Virus record (IMG/VR): IMGVR_UViG_3300044981_000082
Span: 1 to 48,670 of that record
Direction: 5' to 3' (one strand)
Origin: a virus
Length of the DNA: 48,670 bases
Part shown: in pieces, positions 15,533-21,843 of the stretch
Layout of the letters: the number at the start of each line of letters is the position of its first letter
Numbering within the stretch: the stretch's first letter is position 1
Made by a program: the position numbers and the translations under genes
The notes under the pieces: generated by a model
The model's input: the letters and a program-made list of their open reading frames with translations, nothing else
The model's database searches: none
Told to the model about the DNA's origin: nothing

Positions 15533-15745
15533 TTAGATGCTCCGTGTGTAGCGTGAACTTTGTGTGGTCATGATGTCGAACTCAGCTTTGGGGACGTTGA
15601 CAATAGCTGATGAGAACCTGTCTTTGAGCCTGAAGTACGTGTCACGTGCAGGCTTGAACTCGAATACGTAAAAGCAGCCTACGCACATGCCCTGGAGTTC
15701 GGGATGTGAAATTCGTGTGCATTCAGGTGTGGAACATTTTTTCAT
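15533..15745 (-). CDS. Small zinc-finger-like protein (70 aa)
   Basis: The start at 15745 is chosen because GGGAG lies 7 bases upstream and because it avoids a 70-base overlap with the next gene that a start at 15871 would cause. MKKCSTPECTRISHPELQGMCVGC gives two cysteine pairs suited to a zinc knuckle. The rest is basic and aromatic (YVFEFKPARDTYFRLKDRF). It precedes the RecB-like nuclease. Function unknown; nucleic-acid binding is possible. Confidence 0.6.
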   Translation of the reverse strand: MKKCSTPECTRISHPELQGMCVGCFYVFEFKPARDTYFRLKDRFSSAIVNVPKAEFDIMTTQSSRYTRSI

Positions 15746-15801
15746 GACTATACTCCCTGTTCGTAGCCAGCTACGAAATAGCTCGGCGATGTCGGGCCAT
15801 G

Positions 15802-16011
15802 CTATATCAGGCCCTTTTGTTCCGCTATCCATTCGGTTATGACGAGTGTTCCCTCCTGCCCAAGTTTCCATATCTCACTGTCATCATGGACCTGAGATTT
15901 TGGAATCCACATGCGTTCGCCAGATTTAATACCATCTCCGATTGCTACGAAGATAGCTTTATCTGTTTCGCCGACAACTTCGCAATCCTCGAGATGTACG
16001 ATACTGGCCAT
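15802..16011 (-). CDS. Small phage protein of the WIPKSQV type (69 aa)
   Basis: MASIVHLEDCEVVGETDKAIFVAIGDG followed by RMWIPKSQVHDDSEIWKLGQEGTLVITEWIAEQKG is a pattern common in small phage proteins of unknown function, with a short beta-barrel look and an invariant-looking W-I-P-K-S-Q core. It starts three bases after the GroES-like gene ends. No enzymatic motif is visible. Function unknown, though such genes usually lie in early operons near DNA metabolism genes. Confidence 0.65.
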   Translation of the reverse strand: MASIVHLEDCEVVGETDKAIFVAIGDGIKSGERMWIPKSQVHDDSEIWKLGQEGTLVITEWIAEQKGLI

Positions 16012-16014
16012 GTT

Positions 16015-16305
16015 TCAAAGCTCACGAATACGAAGCTCTAACCTGTCGATCGGCATGATGGCGTATTCAGGTATCACCTGCCATTTCTCAAACTCGTAAC
16101 GATTAAACGTCACCCACATGCCAACGGAGATCTCGAAATCCCCGACCTTACTACCAACGGCTATCACCTGTGCAATAGCTGGATATTCGCGGCCTAGGAT
16201 GTATATCCCACCAGCCGAACGCTCAGGTACTGGCTCGCGATGGAGCAACACGCGCTTGCCCAAGATACGCATGGAGAGCAATTTGTCAACGTCCCAACTG
16301 TTCAT
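16015..16305 (-). CDS. GroES-like co-chaperonin
   Basis: The start at 16305 is chosen because its ATG overlaps the preceding 47-residue ORF stop (ATGA) and gives 96 residues, the usual GroES length. MRILGKRVLLHREPVPERSAGGIYIL matches the I-x-P-L-x-D-R-V...T-x-G-G-I-x-L pattern, followed by AQVIAVGSKVGDFEISVGMWVTFNRYEFEKW, the barrel strands, and a C-terminal IMPIDRLELRI. The mobile-loop region is short. No GroEL is present, so it would act with the host GroEL, as T4 gp31 does for capsid folding. It is embedded in the early operon, unlike many capsid-linked co-chaperonins. Confidence 0.78.
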   Translation of the reverse strand: MNSWDVDKLLSMRILGKRVLLHREPVPERSAGGIYILGREYPAIAQVIAVGSKVGDFEISVGMWVTFNRYEFEKWQVIPEYAIMPIDRLELRIREL

Positions 16306-16445
16306 ATTTCCACCCAGCCTCTTTGTTCTGCGGCGAACGCCTTGTTTTCCCATGTTAGACGAAAACGAGCCGAACGTTGTGCGTAGAACTCGAGGAATCC
16401 TGTTCCATCTCGCCTGTCAACCGATAGATGTGCGATGAATATCAT
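16302..16445 (-). CDS. Small hypothetical protein in a double ATGA overlap (47 aa)
   Basis: The ATG at 16445 overlaps the stop of the upstream gene, and the TGA at 16302-16304 overlaps the start of the GroES-like gene, both as ATGA. Such exact coupling at both ends is strong support for a real gene despite its length. The product is basic and aromatic (VDRRDGTGFLEFYAQRSARFRLTWENKAF) and looks like a small beta-hairpin domain. No family recognised. Confidence 0.65.
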   Translation of the reverse strand: MIFIAHLSVDRRDGTGFLEFYAQRSARFRLTWENKAFAAEQRGWVEI

Positions 16446-16723
16446 ATCGATATCTCGTCGTCCACGCCTTTCTTACGTCGCCCACCGGCCTCAGCGTTCA
16501 TGGCTATCCGAGATGGCCGTAGCAAGCCGAGCCACTCTTTGAGCTCTTGTGTAGACATGGAATGCTCACAGCCGACTTTCTCGGGATCTCGCAAAAGCAA
16601 GTTAGCTTTCCATGTCTCGCATTGCTGCGGACAGTTCATTGGCTTTGGCAGTAACGGAAGCTTGTCCGTGGTGTTCGTGGAGCCAGTGGGCTCGCCTGCG
16701 ATTCCTGATGTTAGTTTAGGCAT
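16442..16723 (-). CDS. Hypothetical protein, 93 aa
   Basis: A Ser/Thr/Pro-rich N-terminus leads to LLPKPMNCPQQCETWKANLLLRDPEKVGCEHS, with C-x3-C and a later Cys-Glu-His that could hold a metal, then a helix (TQELKEWLGLLRPSRIAMNAEA) and a basic/acidic tail. The start overlaps the preceding 44-residue gene by 13 bases and the stop overlaps the next by ATGA. No known family; function unknown. Confidence 0.6.
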   Translation of the reverse strand: MPKLTSGIAGEPTGSTNTTDKLPLLPKPMNCPQQCETWKANLLLRDPEKVGCEHSMSTQELKEWLGLLRPSRIAMNAEAGGRRKKGVDDEISI

Positions 16724-16845
16724 TCGTCATCGTCTCCCTCATCGCCTTGTTCGATAAGCTCGGCCATGTCTGTGACCCATTTTGTTTTTTCTTCCTCTGT
16801 CATTTGTTCCCAGTTAGGAGGAAGTTTTTTCTTTACAAGATTCAT
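16711..16845 (-). CDS. Small acidic protein (44 aa)
   Basis: The ATG at 16845 overlaps the stop of the upstream gene (ATGA). The product reads MNLVKKKLPPNWEQMTEEEKTKW and ends in a highly acidic tail (EQGDEGDDDECLN). The LPPNWEQMTEEEK start resembles short phage proteins that have a small helical domain. Evidence is its exact coupling and good coding character; function unknown. Confidence 0.55.
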   Translation of the reverse strand: MNLVKKKLPPNWEQMTEEEKTKWVTDMAELIEQGDEGDDDECLN

Positions 16846-17075
16846 GCGTGATTCAATCCCTCAAAGCGATTTAAAGCTTGCCATTTACGTTCTTTATGAT
16901 CGTAGCTCCATACACGCCCTACGTCATCTAAGCCGTAGAGCATGTAATTTTCTCGCTTTTGTACATCCTCATAGTGAGCTACATGCAACGATTTAAATCG
17001 CAGCGTGTTCTCGAACTCACTGTGAGCATCCACACCAGCACCTGAGAGTATTTTTGGCAATTGATTAGTCCTCAT
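16842..17075 (-). CDS. Hypothetical protein, 77 aa
   Basis: The start at 17075 (MRTNQLPKIL) is preferred over 17114 because it overlaps the upstream 58-residue gene by 11 bases rather than 50. The product has LHVAHYEDVQKRENYMLYGLDDVGRVWSYDHKERKWQAL, a beta-rich stretch with many aromatic residues similar to short WD-like phage proteins of unknown role. It ends with ATGA coupling to the acidic 44-residue gene. Confidence 0.6.
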   Translation of the reverse strand: MRTNQLPKILSGAGVDAHSEFENTLRFKSLHVAHYEDVQKRENYMLYGLDDVGRVWSYDHKERKWQALNRFEGLNHA

Positions 17076-17241
17076 GTATCTCGTATACTGTTGTTGTCCA
17101 ACGTGTGTAGGCATTTAGAGTCTTCTTTTTGAAAAGCTGAATGCGTACTGGTGTTTCAAGCTTCTCATGCTCACGTAGATACTTATCTAAGGTGAGCTTG
17201 TCCTGGAACTGTTTAATTGTTGTAGTTTTGAGTGTGGGCAT
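17065..17241 (-). CDS. Small basic protein (58 aa)
   Basis: The ATG at 17241 is preceded by AGGAG about 11 bases upstream. The product is basic with KQFQDKLTLDKYLREHEKLE and ETPVRIQLFKKKTLNAYTRW, possibly one helix and a beta-hairpin. It fills what would otherwise be a gap of more than 150 bases in a tightly packed operon, and ends 11 bases into the next gene. No family recognised. Confidence 0.55.
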   Translation of the reverse strand: MPTLKTTTIKQFQDKLTLDKYLREHEKLETPVRIQLFKKKTLNAYTRWTTTVYEIHED

Positions 17242-17245
17242 TTGG

Positions 17246-17479
17246 TTAGATACTCCTATTTGTATCCTGTTGTTCTTCGTATTGTCTCGCAGCCGTAAGC
17301 AAACGTTTACTATCTTTTACTTTGCCTTCGTAATACACCACTACGTACTTCTCGTAGCAATCGAGGCACTGTGAATCTAGCTCAAGATATCCAGGCCCGT
17401 TCTTGCATGCCGTACACGGATTACCTGTGCGCGTGATTCGGGGCCGTGTTCGTTTAGTCGCATTCATCGTCGATTGCAT
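17246..17479 (-). CDS. Small zinc-ribbon-like protein (77 aa)
   Basis: The ATG at 17479 has GGAG seven bases upstream; a GTG at 17485 and an ATG at 17467 are alternatives. NPCTACKNGPGYLELDSQCLDCYEKY gives two C-x2-C pairs 14 residues apart, a zinc-ribbon layout. The N-terminus is basic (TKRTRPRITRTG), which suits nucleic-acid binding. The end is Gln/Glu-rich. Function unknown. Confidence 0.62.
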   Translation of the reverse strand: MQSTMNATKRTRPRITRTGNPCTACKNGPGYLELDSQCLDCYEKYVVVYYEGKVKDSKRLLTAARQYEEQQDTNRSI

Positions 17480-17681
17480 GGCCACTCTCCAACCATTTCT
17501 TGAAATGTTGCTCAGCAGCTCGTGTAGATGTAAACCATAACTGCCAATAACCTACATAGCGATACCATTGAAGCAAAGCTTGTAGATCGTCCGCTTTGTG
17601 CGGGCCTGGTGGGAGCACGACAGCATTAGCGTAGCGTGCTACTAACAGACCTTCACGAGAGGGAAAGCGAAATTTGATCAT
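17454..17681 (-). CDS. Hypothetical protein, 75 aa
   Basis: GAGG lies seven bases before the ATG. The product has MIKFRFPSREGLLVARYANAVVLPPGPHKADDLQALLQWY, then WQLWFTSTRAAEQHFKKWLESG, alternating beta and helix by appearance, with an acidic C-terminus. No motif recognised. It overlaps the zinc-ribbon gene by 26 bases. Confidence 0.6.
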   Translation of the reverse strand: MIKFRFPSREGLLVARYANAVVLPPGPHKADDLQALLQWYRYVGYWQLWFTSTRAAEQHFKKWLESGHAIDDECD

Positions 17682-17696
17682 GACTGAGCCTCACGT

Positions 17697-18137
17697 TCAC
17701 TTGATAACGGCATCGGGGTTCTCCTTGGCGAGGGCGCTGCGTGCAGTTTTGCCCTTGTCTCGTGCGATTACGCAGACCGAAAAATGACCGAGATAGTTTT
17801 CCCACGTTTCATAGAATTGCAACGCAGCCCGCAGCCGCTCGTTCTCGCGGGCGAGAGTGTCGCGCTCAGCGAATTTGGTAGCGTACATACTTTCGACTTT
17901 ATCAACTAATTGATTAAGCCGGATTGCTTCTTGTTGCTGGTGCTCCAAGGCGTCGCAGGCGGCGCGGAGCATGGTGGAGGCGTCATAAGCTTGTTTGCGG
18001 CGGAATACGGTTATCTTTTCGCGTTCAGTCGTGTCATCAGGAAACCAACTATAATCAGCGTTACTCAACGTAATCGCCAGCGCCCGCGCCTTTTGCAAAT
18101 CGAACTTGTCGGTGGTGGTCGGCTCACTCATGGTCAT
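17697..18137 (-). CDS. Coiled-coil hypothetical protein, 146 aa
   Basis: The ATG overlaps the preceding stop (ATGA). After a polar N-terminus, a long helix runs from about residue 50 to 115 (YDASTMLRAACDALEHQQQEAIRLNQLVDKVESMYATKFAERDTLARENERLRAAL) with heptad spacing of Leu, Val and Ala. The C-terminal part is YLGHFSVCVIARDKGKTARSALAK. Probably an oligomeric accessory protein; no known family. Confidence 0.62.
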   Translation of the reverse strand: MTMSEPTTTDKFDLQKARALAITLSNADYSWFPDDTTEREKITVFRRKQAYDASTMLRAACDALEHQQQEAIRLNQLVDKVESMYATKFAERDTLARENERLRAALQFYETWENYLGHFSVCVIARDKGKTARSALAKENPDAVIK

Positions 18138-18316
18138 CCTTCCTCTTGCGCGGGTCGTACGGAATCGATTGTGTCAACGCGGTTGAATTTACCGCTCAAC
18201 AATTCACCAACATGCTGAGTGCAGCTATGGATTTCCGAATATGGCTCGTAGTCTACTTCGTAGATGACCCATTCCGCTATTGTTTTGCAATTGATTTTAC
18301 AACACGTTTCATTCAT
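18134..18316 (-). CDS. Small Cys-rich protein (60 aa)
   Basis: The product opens with MNETCCKINCKTIAEWVIYE and later has EIHSCTQHVGELLSG, a layout also seen in small phage proteins where C-x-x-H-x5-L follows a strand, with Cys and His likely holding one zinc. It overlaps the coiled-coil gene by ATGA and the upstream gene by 8 bases. Function unknown. Confidence 0.58.
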   Translation of the reverse strand: MNETCCKINCKTIAEWVIYEVDYEPYSEIHSCTQHVGELLSGKFNRVDTIDSVRPAQEEG

Positions 18317-18638
18317 TAGGATTCTCCTTCCTCTTGCGGTCGCTGGCGGCTTGGCACTGCGTCAGAAATTCGGCTTGTGAGATAAATTCTACAGATTCCG
18401 CGAAATCCTTCTCATCGCGAGCAAGGAGTTCAATGTCATCGGCGGCGACTAGGCAATTTTGCCCGAATCTCGGCAATATCGCGACTTCGTATCTCGGTAC
18501 GGGTTCGCACCAACCGCCATTGATTCCATTCGTGGCTTTCGAGACGGGTGGCCCGCATTTCACCCAGACTTCGACGCCCAAAGATTCGGGAACGCCCTGA
18601 CCGTTAATAATCCGTGCTCGTTGCCATTTAGGTTTCAT
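18309..18638 (-). CDS. Hypothetical protein, 109 aa
   Basis: GGAGG lies five bases before the ATG at 18638, favouring it over a GTG at 18644. The N-terminal 70 residues are beta-rich (WQRARIINGQGVPESLGVEVWVKCGPP...YEVAILPRFGQNCLVAADDIELLARD), like a small SH3-like barrel, and the rest is a polar helix. No family recognised. The VAADDIELL strand resembles those in small phage proteins that bind other proteins. Confidence 0.58.
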   Translation of the reverse strand: MKPKWQRARIINGQGVPESLGVEVWVKCGPPVSKATNGINGGWCEPVPRYEVAILPRFGQNCLVAADDIELLARDEKDFAESVEFISQAEFLTQCQAASDRKRKENPNE

Positions 18639-18650
18639 ACGCACCTCCGA

Positions 18651-18998
18651 TCAGCCCGCGAGAAAAGCGTGAGCTAGCGCTTCTCTCAAGACGTGGATAT
18701 TCGCGTGCGGGCTGAAAATCTGAACGTCGTCGAATCTGAAAAACTCGCACGCCTCGTGTTGCTCCCAAGCTAGAATTTCCGCGAACACTTTATGGACGAG
18801 ATCGCTGTCGGTTAGTTTGCCGATACAGACTGAGATGGCTCGCGAAAGATGACGAGGAGTTTGTGTGTCTGAGTCGATAATGTCGCGCCCGATAATGATC
18901 GACGCCATCTCCGATTGAGTTTCAGGGATCACCTTCAATGTGAATCCGTCTTTGTACTTCACGCGGGCGAGGACCAACTTCGCGGCATCAATATTCAT
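18651..18998 (-). CDS. Hypothetical protein, 115 aa
   Basis: The start at 18998 (MNIDAAKLVLARV) has GGAG nine bases upstream and overlaps the stop of the tiny membrane ORF (ATGA), so it is chosen over an in-frame ATG at 19160. The product is alpha/beta by appearance (VYKDG-like KYKDGFTLKVIPETQSEMASIIIG, then HLSRAISVCIGKL and DSDLVHKVFAEIL). No motif recognised. It sits between coupled genes, so it is probably expressed as part of the same unit. Confidence 0.6.
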   Translation of the reverse strand: MNIDAAKLVLARVKYKDGFTLKVIPETQSEMASIIIGRDIIDSDTQTPRHLSRAISVCIGKLTDSDLVHKVFAEILAWEQHEACEFFRFDDVQIFSPHANIHVLREALAHAFLAG

Positions 18999-19078
18999 AG
19001 TGCAAAACTCCAATAGACAAAGGCTAACCAAGCTATCGCGCCGACCAGCGCCCACACCCAAGTCAGGGCTAGGCGCAT
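18995..19078 (-). CDS. 27-residue single-pass membrane microprotein
   Basis: ATG at 19078 overlaps the stop of the gene before it (TAATG), and its TGA overlaps the next start (ATGA). The product is almost entirely one transmembrane segment: LTWVWALVGAIAWLAFVYWSF after MRLA. Coupling at both ends in the correct frame is hard to explain by chance. Small membrane peptides of this kind can act as inhibitors or chaperones of membrane complexes; here the role is unknown. Confidence 0.55.
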   Translation of the reverse strand: MRLALTWVWALVGAIAWLAFVYWSFAL

Positions 19079-19239
19079 TATTCTTTGACTTCCCAAACTG
19101 TAGTTCGAACGCTTCCGCCCATCTGATTGCGGATATTCTCGGCGTCTTCCTTAGAATCAAAAGGACCGATTTGCATCGTCGATGAACTAGTCGAACCGTT
19201 GCTCAGACTTTGCACGACAAAATACCATTTGCTCGCCAT
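19078..19239 (-). CDS. Small SPOR-like protein (53 aa)
   Basis: The ATG at 19239 has GAGG nine bases upstream. MASKWYFVVQSLSNGSTSSSTMQIGPFDSKEDAENIRNQMGGS matches the SPOR repeat pattern, a strand (F-V-V-Q) followed by G-P-F-x-S-x-E-D-A and a helix. SPOR domains bind denuded peptidoglycan, but without a signal peptide the protein would be cytoplasmic, so the resemblance may be only structural. The stop is shared with the start of the membrane microprotein. Confidence 0.55.
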   Translation of the reverse strand: MASKWYFVVQSLSNGSTSSSTMQIGPFDSKEDAENIRNQMGGSVRTTVWEVKE

Positions 19240-19259
19240 CGTCTCATACCTCGCAGGGG

Positions 19260-19475
19260 TTAAGCCCGTGTTATCTTCACAGTAATTGGCAGTGTTCTCA
19301 TCTGTAGCTCAGGATGAATATCTACAGGAGTTTGCTTACTCCTGTCAAAGGTTGCGTTAGCTTGAGTGCTTCTGTCGGCGCTAAGTGCCTTGTCACAGGC
19401 TTCTCTAAGCCGTGTGATAACTGCTCGTGAACCCTCGATATGAAAGCCGTCTTTGTCCATGTAAACACGGTCCAC
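19260..19475 (-). CDS. Hypothetical protein, 71 aa
   Basis: A GTG at 19475 has GGGGG eight bases upstream; an ATG at 19460 is the alternative. The product shows KDGFHIEGSRAVITRLREACDKAL, a strand-helix unit, followed by a polar linker and a C-terminal strand (LPITVKITRA). No family recognised. It lies 4 bases after the preceding gene's stop in the same operon. Confidence 0.55.
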   Translation of the reverse strand: MDRVYMDKDGFHIEGSRAVITRLREACDKALSADRSTQANATFDRSKQTPVDIHPELQMRTLPITVKITRA

Positions 19476-19479
19476 TAGC

Positions 19480-19737
19480 TTATCCCCCGATAACGGCGCT
19501 TCGCGCGCCGTCTGTAATGGCAGCTGCTAGTCGCGTTATGTACATATCCATTTGCCAGATCGGGGCCAGCTCACTTGGCCCGAGATCAGCGATAGAAGGC
19601 AACAGGTTGAATGTGAGCTTGCAAATGCACATAGCACAATCTGGCCTCCAACCTTCATGATGTTTCCACTCACGATGATGTCCAGGTGAAAACTCTTCGT
19701 GGAATGTGCGAATGGGCCTGTAGGACATGTTTGTCAT
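19480..19737 (-). CDS. Hypothetical protein, 85 aa
   Basis: The ATG overlaps the RuvB stop (ATGA). The N-terminal half is rich in His and Trp (FHEEFSPGHHREWKHHEGWRPDCAMCICKL), with Cys and His possibly binding a metal through C-x2-C. The C-terminal half is a hydrophobic helix (IWQMDMYITRLAAAITDGARSAVI). Its coupling to RuvB may reflect shared dosage. Function unknown. Confidence 0.6.
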   Translation of the reverse strand: MTNMSYRPIRTFHEEFSPGHHREWKHHEGWRPDCAMCICKLTFNLLPSIADLGPSELAPIWQMDMYITRLAAAITDGARSAVIGG

Positions 19738-20708
19738 ATCGAGTTATACGCTCCTTTGGTGTATGGCTTGCCGAGATGCTCATAAGCTTTCTCGGTCGCC
19801 GTCCGGCCTCGTGGTGTGCGTTCGATCAGGTGTTCTTGTAGTAAGTATGGCTCATACACACGCTCAATCACGTCAGGCTCTTCAATCATAACAGCTGCGA
19901 GCGTGTCCAGGCCGACTGGCCCGCCGTTGAAGCGCTCGATAAGCAGCGCGAGTATTGTCCTGTCGGTCTTAGTTAAGCCCAGTTGGTCGATGTCGAGCGC
20001 TTCCATCATACCGAGTACAACAGGATAGCTCACTTGCTGAATGCCATACGCTAAAGCAAAATCGCGTGATTGCAAGAGTAAGTTATTCGCAATGCGTGGT
20101 GTACGCTTGGCACGCTTGGCTAGCTCACTAACAGCTAAGTCTTCCATGTCAAGTTGTAACACTCGTGCCGACTGCCGTATGACCGCTGAGAGTTCCTTGA
20201 TAGAGTAGAAATCCAAATGATAGGTCGCTGAGAAGCGATCTTGTAAAGGTTTCGTAATCAAGCCCTGGCGAGTCGTGGCCCCGATGAACGTAAATTTTGG
20301 TAGGTGCATGTTAATATGCATCTTCTCCGTCGTCACATCGAGCCTGTAGTCTTCCATCACAGTGTACAGCGCCTCTTCGACTACGCGGGGCAAGCGATGA
20401 ATCTCGTCAATGAACAGCACGTTGGTCTGCTCATTCAATTGATTCAACAACGTAGCAAGCGTAGGAACTTTCGTAATACTCGTCGCCGACGCAGTGATGA
20501 GCGAGCGATTCGTGGCCGTAGCAACAATGTTAGCAAGCGTTGTCTTTCCCAGGCCTGGAGGTCCAACGAACAGCGAGTGGCGTACAGGCTCTTTGCGCGC
20601 ATTGGCACCAGCGATGGCGATCGAGAGAACATTCTTGAGCTTCTCCTGGCCGATGAATTTACTGAGGGATGCAGGACGGAGATTGTTATCTGAACTAGTA
20701 CCGTTCAT
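19734..20708 (-). CDS. ruvB: RuvB Holliday junction branch-migration ATPase
   Basis: The 324-residue protein follows bacterial RuvB along its length: RPASLSKFIGQEKLKN, Walker A GPPGLGKTTLANIVA (about 49-63), Walker B VLFIDEIHRL (about 98-107), EEALYTVMEDYRLDV, sensor 1 FIGATTRQG, the L-x-D-R-F arginine region, RAKRTPRIANNLL, and the winged-helix FNGGPVGLDTLAAV...EPYLLQEHLIERTPRGR. RuvB forms a hexamer that pumps DNA through Holliday junctions with RuvA. Neither RuvA nor RuvC was found here, so it would need host RuvA or another loader. It is coupled at both ends (ATGA to the 85-residue gene; 4-base overlap with the Zn/DUF2786-like gene). RuvB is uncommon in podoviruses. Confidence 0.95.
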   Translation of the reverse strand: MNGTSSDNNLRPASLSKFIGQEKLKNVLSIAIAGANARKEPVRHSLFVGPPGLGKTTLANIVATATNRSLITASATSITKVPTLATLLNQLNEQTNVLFIDEIHRLPRVVEEALYTVMEDYRLDVTTEKMHINMHLPKFTFIGATTRQGLITKPLQDRFSATYHLDFYSIKELSAVIRQSARVLQLDMEDLAVSELAKRAKRTPRIANNLLLQSRDFALAYGIQQVSYPVVLGMMEALDIDQLGLTKTDRTILALLIERFNGGPVGLDTLAAVMIEEPDVIERVYEPYLLQEHLIERTPRGRTATEKAYEHLGKPYTKGAYNSI

Positions 20709-21178
20709 ATACTGATCTCCTCGCGATTGCGACGGCGTTTGCGCTCACGTGTCTGCACACGAACCTCTTCGATGATAGCTTGCGTGGCCGCAGTTCTGTA
20801 CTCACGGTCAAACACCTCGCCACGAGTGAGCTTGTACGTGGCTACGAGTTTGTCTGCGAGATTAAGCGCAGCCGACTCTTCCTCCTCGCTCGCGCCGAAC
20901 TCAGATCGCTTGCGCCTGAGTGCAATTACCTGTTTAATCTTCGTGCAGCGAACACATTTAGGGTCATAAATCATCGCTGCATCAATACGTTGGCAGTCCA
21001 AGTTGTGGCTTGTACCGCAGTTGTTGGTTAAGTCCATGTCAAGACCTCGTGGCGTTTGAGTTGGATGTGGTTTCCATGATGCTGGCCATATACCAACGCT
21101 TGTCCTGCATTGGGCGGAGAAGCAAGGCTGGCACAAGCCGCCAAATTTTGATTCTCCGCCACATGCAGGACATTGCAT
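20705..21178 (-). CDS. Zinc-ribbon protein with DUF2786-like region
   Basis: The N-terminus MQCPACGGESKFGGLCQPCFSAQC is a four-cysteine zinc ribbon, and a second Cys group follows (CGTSHNLDCQR...DPKCVRCTKIK). Residues about 80-120 (CTKIKQVIALRRKRSEFGASEEEESAALNLADKLVATYKLTRGEV) resemble DUF2786, the K-I-x-x-L-x-x-x-A...EE-x-A-x-A-x-x-x-A-x-x-L-M-x-K-H helix pair found beside SprT-like proteins. The C-terminus is highly basic (RERKRRRNR), suited to DNA or RNA binding. It lies between the VWA protein and RuvB with a 1-base stop/start overlap upstream and a 4-base overlap downstream, so it may link the two. Confidence 0.7.
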   Translation of the reverse strand: MQCPACGGESKFGGLCQPCFSAQCRTSVGIWPASWKPHPTQTPRGLDMDLTNNCGTSHNLDCQRIDAAMIYDPKCVRCTKIKQVIALRRKRSEFGASEEEESAALNLADKLVATYKLTRGEVFDREYRTAATQAIIEEVRVQTRERKRRRNREEISI

Positions 21179-21816
21179 TATAGTTCTATCGCTCCAGGCG
21201 CTGGCAGTGCCAGCATTTTGCCCACGGTTGTGGAGAGCATCAATGGCGACTGTACATTCATGTCGAAGCGCACGTACCGTCCGCGGCCTGTGCGCGCAAG
21301 TTCTTGCATGAAGTTCTGAGCATCGGCGTTCTCCGGCCCGATGTACATCACGTCAATCACGCACTGGTCGGCCAGCTTCTTGGCCCAATGGAGAGCGCTG
21401 GACTTGCTATCCAAAATGCGCGATGCAGGCTCTTGTTCATCGTACACGCTATCTGTGGGCTGGCCGTCGGACACGATCAGTATGTGTAACGGTTCAAGCT
21501 CTGCGAGCTTCTTGATTGCAGCGCTCATTGGCGTACCCGCGCAGGCATTCGGTATTTCGTCCGCCTGCACAAACGATAGCTCGTTCGGGCCGAGTGTACC
21601 AAATGCCAATACCTGCACGCGACCTGCGTATGGCTTCACGGCCTCGCGTAAGCAGTTAATACGCGATTTGCCCTCGAACGCAGGACTCGCCATCGAGCCA
21701 CTGCAATCGGCTGCAATCCAATCCCAGTTGTGTAGCTGTTGCTCAGTGCGAGCCTGCTCTTGTTTAGCAAGAGCCTGATCGCGCTTCGCGATTTCGTTTC
21801 GTGTCATTCGTGGCAT
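21178..21816 (-). CDS. VWA-domain protein with intact MIDAS motif
   Basis: After a polar helix (1-30) the domain starts with WDWIAADCSGSM, giving the D-x-S-x-S metal site at D37, S39 and S41. AGTPMSAA supplies the Thr near 95, and HILIVSDGQPTD the Asp near 117, so all MIDAS elements are present. RVQVLAFGT, VIDVMYIGPENAD and RYVRFDMNV complete the strands. VWA domains bind ligands through a coordinated metal ion and are often paired with AAA+ ATPases (MoxR-VWA, CobS-CobT). Here the AAA+ in the same unit is RuvB, separated by one zinc protein. No signal peptide is present, so it is cytoplasmic. The stop overlaps the next ATG (TAATG). Confidence 0.86.
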   Translation of the reverse strand: MPRMTRNEIAKRDQALAKQEQARTEQQLHNWDWIAADCSGSMASPAFEGKSRINCLREAVKPYAGRVQVLAFGTLGPNELSFVQADEIPNACAGTPMSAAIKKLAELEPLHILIVSDGQPTDSVYDEQEPASRILDSKSSALHWAKKLADQCVIDVMYIGPENADAQNFMQELARTGRGRYVRFDMNVQSPLMLSTTVGKMLALPAPGAIEL

Positions 21817-21843
21817 GTGTGTGCTCCTTGCGCGTATTGCGCG

